Positions 6,074 through 10,807 of a stretch of DNA of 10,807 nucleotides are shown here, piece after piece (position 1 is the stretch's first letter; each line of letters starts with the position of its first letter). The stretch is from Paracoccaceae bacterium (GTDB lineage Bacteria; Pseudomonadota; Alphaproteobacteria; Rhodobacterales; Rhodobacteraceae): the NCBI GenBank assembly GCA_026982515.1, contig JALSGY010000451.1, positions 1 to 10,807 on the forward strand, in the 5' to 3' direction. The notes beneath the pieces were generated by a model. It searched no databases and had not been told where the DNA came from. It worked only from the letters and a program-made list of their open reading frames with translations. Position numbers and translations under genes: made by a program.

Positions 6074-6100
6074 GGTGAAAATCCCATGAACGGTGAAAAT
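6074..6100. repeat. 9-bp direct repeat in the divergent gap before miaB
   Basis: GGTGAAAAT occurs at 6074-6082 and again at 6092-6100, a spacing of 18 bp. It lies in the 123-nt gap between the divergent 5176-6042 gene and miaB, where both promoters must be. It could be a regulator binding pair or chance. No convincing promoter boxes were found beside it. Confidence 0.3.
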
Positions 6101-6165
6101 TGCAAGCGTTGCGGCAGGCGGCGTTTGGCTGTAGGAGGCGGGTCTGCAAGCGGCGAGGCAATGGC

Positions 6166-7485
6166 ATGCGGGACGCGAAGAAACTTTTCATCAGGACATA
6201 CGGCTGTCAGATGAACGTCTATGACAGCGAGCGCATGGCCGAGGCGCTGGCGGAATCGGGCTATGTCACCACCGACAGCCCCGAAGATGCAGACATGATC
6301 CTGCTCAACACTTGCCACATCCGGGAAAAGGCAGCCGAGAAGATCTATTCCGAACTGGGCCGCTACAAGGGGCTGAAGGCGGCACGCCCCGACCTCAGGA
6401 TCGGGGTGGCCGGCTGCGTGGCCCAGGCCGAGGGCGAAGAGATCATGCGCCGCCAGCCGCTGGTCGATCTGGTGGTCGGGCCGCAAAGCTACCACCGGCT
6501 GCCCGAGCTGACGGCCCGTGCCGAAAGCGGCGGCAAGGCGATCGACACCGATTTTCCCGAAGAGGACAAGTTCGAGAAGCTGGCCGGCCCGAGACGCGCC
6601 CGCCGCGGGCCCACCGCCTTTCTTACCGTGCAGGAAGGCTGCGACAAGTTCTGCGCCTTCTGCGTGGTGCCCTACACCCGCGGCATGGAGGTATCGCGCC
6701 CGCCCGCCCGGGTGCTGGCCGAGGCGCGCGAGCTGGTCGAGCGCGGGGTGCGCGAGATCACCCTGCTGGGCCAGAACGTGAACGCCTATCACGGCGCGGG
6801 CGAGGATGGCGACTGGACGCTGGCCCGGCTGATCGGGGAACTCTCCGCGATCGACGGGCTGGAGCGCATCCGCTTCACCACCTCGCATCCGGGCGACATG
6901 GACGAGGCCCTGATCGCCGCCTTTGCCGAATGCGAAAAGCTGATGCCCTACCTGCACCTGCCGGTCCAGTCGGGCTCGGACCGCATCCTCCGGGCGATGA
7001 ACCGCAAGCATACCGCAGCCGGTTACGTGGCGCTGATCGAGCGCATCCGTGCCGCCCGCCCCGACATCCTGCTGTCGGGCGATTTCATCGTCGGCTTTCC
7101 CGGCGAGACCGAGGACGATTTCGCCCGGACCATGGCCCTGGTCGAAGAGGTGAACTACGGCCAGGCCTATTCATTCAAGTACTCGCCGCGCCCGGGCACC
7201 CCGGCTGCCGAGCGCGAGCAGGTGGAAGAGGCGGTGAAATCGGAGCGTCTCGCCCGGCTGCAGGAACTGCTCGATGCCCAGCAGCAGGCGGCACAGAAGG
7301 CGATGGTGGGCCGGGAAGTCTCGGTCCTGTTCGAAAAGCCCGGCCGGATGGCCGGGCAGATGGTCGGCAAGTCGCAATACCTGCACGCCGTGCATGTCAG
7401 CGATCCGTCCGTGCAGGCCGGCGAGATCCGCGCCGTGCGCATCACCGCCTCGGCGCCCAATTCCCTGGCCGGCGAACTGATCTGA
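6166..7485 (+). CDS. miaB: tRNA-2-methylthio-N6-dimethylallyladenosine synthase (MiaB)
   Basis: The product is 439 aa, the normal MiaB length. It is a radical-SAM methylthiotransferase that adds the ms2 group to i6A37 in tRNAs reading UNN codons. The N-terminal MTTase domain holds the three auxiliary-cluster cysteines: Cys14 (TYGCQMNVYDSE), Cys50 (NTCHIREKAAEK) and Cys84 (GCVAQ). The radical-SAM CxxxCxxC is Cys159, Cys163 and Cys166 in EGCDKFCAFC. A TRAM domain of roughly 60 residues ends the protein (about 378-439). The HIREKAAEK segment is typical of MiaB rather than MtaB or RimO. The ATG at 6166 has GAGG about 7 nt upstream and puts the first strand right at the N-terminus; the in-frame extension to 6100 is basic and cysteine-containing without family character. 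Confidence 0.97.
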   Translation: MRDAKKLFIRTYGCQMNVYDSERMAEALAESGYVTTDSPEDADMILLNTCHIREKAAEKIYSELGRYKGLKAARPDLRIGVAGCVAQAEGEEIMRRQPLVDLVVGPQSYHRLPELTARAESGGKAIDTDFPEEDKFEKLAGPRRARRGPTAFLTVQEGCDKFCAFCVVPYTRGMEVSRPPARVLAEARELVERGVREITLLGQNVNAYHGAGEDGDWTLARLIGELSAIDGLERIRFTTSHPGDMDEALIAAFAECEKLMPYLHLPVQSGSDRILRAMNRKHTAAGYVALIERIRAARPDILLSGDFIVGFPGETEDDFARTMALVEEVNYGQAYSFKYSPRPGTPAAEREQVEEAVKSERLARLQELLDAQQQAAQKAMVGREVSVLFEKPGRMAGQMVGKSQYLHAVHVSDPSVQAGEIRAVRITASAPNSLAGELI

Positions 7486-7505
7486 CGGTCAGGGCGCGGC
7501 GGACC

Positions 7506-7534
7506 GGCAACAGAAGGCCCGCAGCGCCGTTGCC
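7506..7534. terminator. Possible stem between convergent miaB and the small secreted-protein gene
   Basis: GGCAAC (7506-7511) pairs with GTTGCC (7529-7534), and an inner GGC/GCC extends the stem after a 4-nt bulge. It sits in the 51-nt convergent gap. No T-run is present on either strand, so intrinsic termination is uncertain. Confidence 0.3.
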
Positions 7535-7536
7535 TG

Positions 7537-7863
7537 CTACTTCTTGTTCTGCGGCGGCGTCCTGGCCATGAGGTTGAGCAGGGTCGCCCGCAGATATTCC
7601 GGCTGCCCCACGCCATACTCGTCACGGCACACCCGCTCGGCGATGGCCTGCGCCTGCGGGTAGGTGTAGTTCAGCCGGACCAGATCTTCGATGAACACGG
7701 CATTCGGCCGGTCCCAGATCACATTGCTCGTCGGGCCCCTGAAGCAGCTGATCGTGATCACCGACGGATTGCTGCCCGGCTTGGTCGGCAGGTTCTGGGC
7801 CAGAGCGGCGGAAGCGGGCAGGGAAAGCGCCAGCGCCATTGCGGAAATTGCAAGTCGTTTCAT
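7537..7863 (-). CDS. Small secreted/periplasmic protein of unknown function
   Basis: The product is 108 aa. It opens with a clear Sec signal peptide: MKRLA, a hydrophobic stretch to about residue 16, then PASAALAQ, with likely cleavage after ALA or LAQ near residues 22-23. The mature part is about 85 residues, with two cysteines (Cys40 in ITISCFRGPT and Cys79 in AERVCRDEYG) that could form one disulfide in the periplasm. I do not recognise a named family. The ATG at 7863 is preceded by AAGGGG at good spacing (about 8 nt). It is convergent with miaB and breaks the usual miaB-phoH colinearity. A candidate promoter lies at 7977-8004. Confidence 0.85.
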   Translation of the reverse strand: MKRLAISAMALALSLPASAALAQNLPTKPGSNPSVITISCFRGPTSNVIWDRPNAVFIEDLVRLNYTYPQAQAIAERVCRDEYGVGQPEYLRATLLNLMARTPPQNKK

Positions 7864-7915
7864 GTCATCACCCCTTGTTCAACTGACCAATTCTCGTCCG
7901 ACGAAATCGGCACCG

Positions 7916-8026
7916 TCAGTCGCAAGCGCCGCAAGGCTGGTTGTCGTGCAGAGCAGTGTCCGTTCGCAGAGCCCGAATTATGGCAAGAATTTGCCCTCGC
8001 GCAACTTTTTGCCCGATTTTTACCAT
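7916..8026 (-). CDS. Doubtful 36-codon small ORF
   Basis: ATG at 8026 begins a 36-aa frame (MVKIGQKVARGQILAIIRAL..., ending QPCGACD). AAAGG stands about 7 nt upstream, a fair ribosome site. Against it, only about half of the third codon positions are G or C, far below the neighbouring genes, and the frame overlaps the candidate promoter at 7977-8004. It is listed because the ribosome site is good; it may well be chance. Confidence 0.15.
   Translation of the reverse strand: MVKIGQKVARGQILAIIRALRTDTALHDNQPCGACD
7977..8004 (-). promoter_or_regulatory. Candidate promoter of the small secreted-protein gene, with a symmetric element
   Basis: On the minus strand TTGCGC (8004..7999) and CATAAT (7982..7977, 5 of 6 to consensus) are separated by 16 bp. 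Start of transcription would be near 7970, giving a leader of about 107 nt. The spacer contains the exact inverted repeat GGCAA-GAAT-TTGCC (7982-7995), which touches the -10 box and could be an operator. Confidence 0.4.
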
Positions 8027-8035
8027 GTTTTTACC
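8017..8035. repeat. Direct repeat TTTTTACC-ATG-TTTTTACC, 11-bp period
   Basis: Two identical 8-mers (8017-8024 and 8028-8035) are offset by 11 bp, one helical turn. This is the spacing used by OmpR/PhoB-type response regulators. Read from the minus strand (GGTAAAAA twice) it ends 12 bp upstream of the -35 box proposed at 8004..7999, a position suited to an activator. Confidence 0.4.
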
Positions 8036-8059
8036 TTTATCTTGTAAAGCCCCCCGAAT

Positions 8060-8097
8060 TCCACGGGACAATTCGCAAGAGTCCCGTGGACTGTTTT
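8060..8097 (+). terminator. Intrinsic terminator-like hairpin upstream of phoH
   Basis: TCCACGGGAC (8060-8069) and GTCCCGTGGA (8081-8090) form a perfect 10-bp stem with an 11-nt loop, followed by CTGTTTTC. The T-run favours termination on the plus strand only. It could stop miaB read-through (antisense to the 7537-7863 gene), end an undetected small RNA, or act as an attenuator if phoH transcription starts upstream of it. Confidence 0.55.
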
Positions 8098-8106
8098 CGC
8101 TCCGGG

Positions 8107-8330
8107 GATAATGCGGGCCCGATGGTGGGATTGCCGCGCTGTCGGGCCGCGCCGTGCGCGGGATTCGCGCATGCCCGGTGCGGGGCGAGTCGCCTCCATC
8201 TGCGCAGGCGCGGCAATCCCGGGGCGCGGCTTCCTGCACACGGCGGAAAGGATTTTCCTGCCGCAGCGCTTGCGCCGCGCGCGCCGAGTTGGCACCATGG
8301 AGGCAGGGCACAACGCAACGGAGACATTGC
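8107..8330 (+). promoter_or_regulatory. Structured leader region of phoH (candidate cis-acting or small RNA)
   Basis: GATAAT at 8107-8112 (5 of 6 to TATAAT, without a good -35) would start RNA near 8119. Downstream lie several stems. GGGATTGCCGCGC (8127-8139) pairs exactly with GCGCGGCAATCCC (8208-8220), a 13-bp stem closing a 68-nt domain. Inside it are CGGGC/GCCCG (8143-8147/8173-8177), capped by GTGCGCG/CGCGCAT (8154-8160/8166-8172), and a GGCG/CGCC hairpin (8184-8194). After it, CGGC-GGAAA (8241-8249) pairs with TTTCC-t-GCCG (8254-8263) around a GGAT loop. No tRNA, SRP RNA or 6S RNA features were recognised. I see no convincing gene here. Confidence 0.45.
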
Positions 8331-9338
8331 TTGGGATTCAGCGCCATCAACCCGCCGCCATCGCCGGACAACGTTCACGAAACGCTTCTGGAATTTCCCG
8401 ACAACCGCCTGCTGATCGACCTTTGCGGCGAATTCGACCGCAACCTTGCCCAGATCGAGCACAAGACCGGCGTCCAGATCATGCGCCGCGGCAACCATCT
8501 GGCCATCCATGGCGAGGCCGAGGCCCGCGCCCGCACCGCCGTCGTGCTGCAGACGCTTTACGAACGCCTCGAGCAGGGCCGCCAGATCGACGCGGGCCAG
8601 ATCGACGGCGAGATCCGCATGGGCGGCGAGGATGGTGGCGTGCCCGGCGCCAGCCAGCTGGAGATGTTCCGCAGCGGCCGGATCGAGATTCGGACCCGCA
8701 AGAAGCTGGTCGAGCCGCGTACCGAGGCCCAGAGGGCCTATGTGCGCGCGCTTTACGAAAACGAACTGGCCTTCGGCATCGGCCCGGCCGGCACCGGCAA
8801 GACCTATCTCGCCGTGGCGGTGGGGGTGAGCCTGTTCATCGGCGGGCAGGTGGACCGGATCATCCTCTCGCGTCCCGCGGTGGAGGCGGGAGAGCGGCTG
8901 GGCTTTCTGCCTGGCGACATGAAGGAGAAGGTCGATCCCTACATGCAGCCGCTTTACGATGCGCTGGGCGATTTCCTGCCGGGCAAGCAGCTGGCCCGGT
9001 TGATCGAGGAAAAGCGCATCGAGATCGCGCCGCTGGCCTTCATGCGCGGACGGACGCTGTCCAACGCCTTCGTGGTGCTCGACGAGGCGCAGAACGCCAC
9101 GCCGATGCAGATGAAGATGTTTCTCACCCGGCTGGGCGAGGGCTCGCGCATGGTGATCACCGGTGATCGCACCCAGGTGGACCTGCCGCGCGGCGCAGCC
9201 AGCGGCCTGGCCGACGCCGAACGCCTGCTGCGCGGAATCGAACACATCTCCTTCAGCTATTTCACCCCGGCCGACGTGGTGCGCCACCCCCTGGTGGCCA
9301 GGATCATCGAGGCCTATGACAATGACGCGGAAGGCTGA
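8331..9338 (+). CDS. phoH: PhoH-like ATPase (YbeZ family)
   Basis: The product is 335 aa, close to the usual YbeZ length. It is a cytosolic P-loop ATPase linked to RNA metabolism together with YbeY. The Walker A motif is GPAGTGKT at 151-158 and Walker B is VVLDEAQN at 248-255. TGDRTQVDLPRG (277-288) and SRPAVEAGERLGFLPGD (180-196) are hallmarks of the family. The N-terminal part (about 15-85, LLEFPDNRLLIDLCGEFDRNLA onward) is the usual small KH-like region. The start is most likely TTG at 8331: CGGAGA lies about 7 nt upstream, and the resulting N-terminus fits the family. The frame stays open upstream to an ATG at 8154, but that stretch is Arg/Cys-rich, lacks family character and covers the structured leader. 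ybeY follows after 12 nt and corC after that, so the three are one operon. Confidence 0.94.
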   Translation: MGFSAINPPPSPDNVHETLLEFPDNRLLIDLCGEFDRNLAQIEHKTGVQIMRRGNHLAIHGEAEARARTAVVLQTLYERLEQGRQIDAGQIDGEIRMGGEDGGVPGASQLEMFRSGRIEIRTRKKLVEPRTEAQRAYVRALYENELAFGIGPAGTGKTYLAVAVGVSLFIGGQVDRIILSRPAVEAGERLGFLPGDMKEKVDPYMQPLYDALGDFLPGKQLARLIEEKRIEIAPLAFMRGRTLSNAFVVLDEAQNATPMQMKMFLTRLGEGSRMVITGDRTQVDLPRGAASGLADAERLLRGIEHISFSYFTPADVVRHPLVARIIEAYDNDAEG

Positions 9339-9350
9339 GCGGCAGCCCGG

Positions 9351-9851
9351 ATGAACGTCGATACCCTCATCGAGGATCCCCGCTGGCAGGCCGCCGGGCT
9401 GGAGGCGCTGGCAGGGCGGGCCTGCGCGGCTACGCTCGCCCGTCTGGGGCTCGATCCGGCGCGTTTCGAGATCAGCCTGCTGGGCTGCAACGATGCCCGC
9501 ATCCGTGAACTCAATGCCGATTTCCGCGGCAAGCCCACCCCCACCAACGTGCTGTCCTGGCCCTCCGAGGAACGCGCCGCCCCGCGCCCCGGCGCCCACC
9601 CCGCCCTGCCGCAACCCGGCCCGCCGGGCATGCCGGCCGAGCTGGGCGACATCGCGATTTCCTGGGAGAGCTGCGAAGGCGAAGCCCGCAAGGCCGGGCG
9701 CGCCATGGAGGACCACGTGTTGCACCTGCTGGTGCACGCCACGCTGCATCTGTTGGGATATGATCACATCCACGAGGAAGATGCGGCCCTGATGGAGGGG
9801 CTGGAGGTGGAGATACTTGCCATGATGGGAGTGGCGGACCCATATAGCTGA
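9351..9851 (+). CDS. ybeY: Endoribonuclease YbeY (rRNA maturation factor)
   Basis: The product is 166 aa. YbeY is a zinc-dependent endoribonuclease needed for 16S rRNA 3'-end processing and ribosome quality control. The zinc site H-x3-H-x5-H is complete: His129, His133 and His139 in VHATLHLLGYDH. The conserved Arg59 segment LNADFRGKPTPTNVLSWP and ELGDIAIS (97-104) are present. A Pro-rich loop (about 71-96, with PRPGAHPALPQPGPPG) between these two blocks is longer than in E. coli; similar loops occur in alphaproteobacterial forms as far as I recall. It starts 12 nt after phoH and ends 37 nt before corC. Confidence 0.96.
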   Translation: MNVDTLIEDPRWQAAGLEALAGRACAATLARLGLDPARFEISLLGCNDARIRELNADFRGKPTPTNVLSWPSEERAAPRPGAHPALPQPGPPGMPAELGDIAISWESCEGEARKAGRAMEDHVLHLLVHATLHLLGYDHIHEEDAALMEGLEVEILAMMGVADPYS

Positions 9852-9888
9852 GGACAAGGGCATTTCCGCCCGGAACTGGAAAGGAAAG

Positions 9889-10782
9889 ATGGGCGACGCA
9901 GACGGCGGGTCTTCTGGAGCGGCGCGAGGCGCGCAGGACCCTGACAGCAGACGGCACAGCGGTTTCTTCGGCCGCCTTTTCGGTGCCCTCGGCCCCTCGG
10001 AGACAAGCGAGGACACGGACCCCCCCCCGGTGGAGGCGGGCGGCGGCAACGGGCTGTCCGCGCCGGCCCCGGGGATGGGCAACCTGCGCCGCATGCGGGT
10101 CGAGGACGTGGCGGTGCCCAAGGCCGAGATCGTTGCGGTGCCGGTGGACATCACCAAGGACGAGCTGGTCAGGGTATTCCGCGAAAGCGGGCTGACGCGG
10201 CTGCCGGTCTACAAGGGCACGCTCGATACCCCGATCGGGCTGGTGCACCTCAAGGACCTGGCGCTGAAATACGGCTTCAACGGCAAGGGCACGCGCTTCA
10301 ATCTGCGCCGCATGGTGCGGCCTTTGCTTTTCGTGCCGCCCTCGATGCCGATCGGGGTGCTGCTGCAGAAGATGCAGAGCGAGCGCATGCACATGGCGCT
10401 GGTGATCGACGAATACGGCGGTGTTGACGGTCTTGTGACCATCGAGGACTTGATCGAACAGGTAATCGGCGAGATCGAGGACGAACACGACATCGACGAA
10501 GGCGAGTTCTGGACGGTGGAAAAGCCCGGCTGCTATCTGGCCAAGGCGACGACGCCGCTCGAGGACTTCGAAGCGGAGATCGGAATGCGGCTGACGGATC
10601 CGGACGACGACGAGGAGATCGACACCCTGGGCGGTCTGGTTTTCGTGCTGCTGGGGCGGATCCCGGCCCGTGGCGAGGTTATCCGCCATCCCGCCGGCCC
10701 CGAGTTCGAGGTGGTCGAGGCCGATCCGCGCCGCATCAAGCGTCTGCGCGTGCGCCTGCCCGAGGCCGCCGCGAATGCATGA
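9889..10782 (+). CDS. corC: CorC/HlyC-type CBS domain protein (YbeX family)
   Basis: The product is 297 aa. Residues 1-65 are a Gly/Ser/Asp-rich, probably disordered leader without a membrane segment, so this is the soluble YbeX type. Two CBS domains follow: about 70-127 (RVEDVAVPKAEIVAVP ... SGLTRLPVYKG ... GLVHLKDL) and about 138-196 (FVPPSMPIGVLLQKMQ ... MALVIDEYGGVDGLVTIEDLIE). The C-terminal CorC_HlyC domain (about 212-292) contains EEIDTLGGLVFVLLGRIPARGE. Proteins of this family have been linked to Mg/Co efflux and, as YbeX, to ribosome metabolism; which applies here is not visible. AAGGA stands just before the ATG at 9889. A C-run of eight or more at 10020-10028 lies in the N-terminal linker and may be prone to slippage errors. 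Confidence 0.94.
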   Translation: MGDADGGSSGAARGAQDPDSRRHSGFFGRLFGALGPSETSEDTDPPPVEAGGGNGLSAPAPGMGNLRRMRVEDVAVPKAEIVAVPVDITKDELVRVFRESGLTRLPVYKGTLDTPIGLVHLKDLALKYGFNGKGTRFNLRRMVRPLLFVPPSMPIGVLLQKMQSERMHMALVIDEYGGVDGLVTIEDLIEQVIGEIEDEHDIDEGEFWTVEKPGCYLAKATTPLEDFEAEIGMRLTDPDDDEEIDTLGGLVFVLLGRIPARGEVIRHPAGPEFEVVEADPRRIKRLRVRLPEAAANA

Positions 10783-10807
10783 GCCGGCCCCGGGCCTGCC
10801 TCTGAGC
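10775..10807 (+). CDS. Possible start of the next gene (lnt expected by synteny), cut by the right edge
   Basis: ATG at 10775 overlaps the corC stop by 8 nt and begins an open frame (MHEPAPGLPLS) that reaches the edge. GAGG lies about 9 nt upstream. Apolipoprotein N-acyltransferase (lnt) often follows ybeX/corC in proteobacteria, but eleven residues cannot show this. The ATG at 10779 gives a frame that stops after 8 codons and is rejected. Confidence 0.3.
   Translation, partial: MHEPAPGLPLS

Noticed and set aside
6043..7011. Upstream extension of the 5176-6042 gene into the miaB region
   Set aside because: It would run antisense through the radical-SAM core of miaB. The ATG at 6042 has a good Shine-Dalgarno and starts a family-like N-terminus.
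8127..8220. Known structured RNA (tRNA, tRNA-Sec, SRP RNA, 6S RNA)
   Set aside because: The stem lengths, the lack of a T-loop GTTCRANYC or CCA end, no SRP apical GGUCAGG..GGAAGG motif, and no 6S-type genomic context all argue against these.
8154..8330. N-terminal extension of phoH to an ATG at 8154
   Set aside because: The 59 extra residues are Arg/Cys/Ala-rich, unlike PhoH N-termini, and there is no ribosome site. TTG 8331 has one at the right distance.
8037..10157. 706-codon open frame on the minus strand across phoH, ybeY and the start of corC
   Set aside because: It is antisense to three genes with complete family motifs. Long antisense frames are common in GC-rich DNA with strong third-position bias, and its His/Gln/Arg-rich product shows no domain.
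10779..10805. ATGA overlap at the corC stop as the start of the next gene
   Set aside because: The frame from ATG 10779 ends at a TGA after eight codons. The ATG at 10775 gives an open frame instead.
1..10807. CRISPR arrays, insertion sequences, integrase or transposase genes, attachment sites
   Set aside because: No regularly spaced repeats, transposase motifs or target-site duplications were seen. Gene content and codon bias are uniform housekeeping type.

Overview
The window looks like a GC-rich chromosomal segment from an alphaproteobacterium, most likely a member of the Rhodobacterales. The evidence is the arrangement fabI-fabB-fabA divergent from a Fur-family Irr-type regulator, the block miaB ... 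phoH-ybeY-corC, the strong G/C bias at third codon positions, and an intergenic element (TTCTT...GAAAAT..CCGGGG) that I associate with Rhodobacteraceae. All placements rest on reading the sequence; no database search was run.

Layout. (1) Positions 1-789, minus strand: an L-2-haloacid dehalogenase-like HAD enzyme, translationally coupled (TGATG) to the first 33 codons of an alpha/beta-hydrolase-like gene that leaves the window. (2) 970-1767, minus: an M50-type membrane metalloprotease. (3) 1934-4491, minus: fabA-fabB-fabI, the anaerobic-type unsaturated fatty acid operon plus the enoyl-ACP reductase. (4) 4633-5070, plus: irr, sharing a 141-nt divergent control region with fabA. That region holds a perfect 10-bp inverted repeat in the fabA leader and a promoter that would make the irr mRNA leaderless. 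(5) 5074-5131: a two-hairpin bidirectional terminator between irr and the convergent gene. (6) 5176-6042, minus: an unassigned protein with weak glycosyltransferase-2-like features. (7) 6166-7485, plus: miaB. (8) 7537-7863, minus: a small secreted protein of unknown function. (9) 7864-8330: a 467-nt stretch without a convincing gene but rich in regulatory structure. (10) 8331-10782, plus: phoH (TTG start), ybeY and corC, followed by a possible start of lnt at the right edge.

How the genes fit together. FabA, FabB and FabI form a membrane-lipid synthesis operon. Irr is an iron/heme-responsive transcription factor of the Fur family. PhoH/YbeZ, YbeY and CorC/YbeX form a widely conserved RNA-metabolism and envelope cluster that commonly lies beside miaB and upstream of lnt. 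Here miaB is separated from phoH by an inverted small gene and by the structured 8041-8330 region.

The genes are mostly ordinary housekeeping genes, and I found no new defence or mobile system. The parts most worth a second look are non-coding: the phoH leader with a 13-bp perfect long-range stem and further hairpins, the fabA-leader hairpin, the leaderless irr promoter, the 11-bp-period direct repeat near 8017-8035, and the bidirectional terminator repeat. At the protein level, FabI carries Ala and Phe at two positions that are Gly93 and Tyr146 in E. coli FabI, and Irr has HPH where the typical HHH motif would be.
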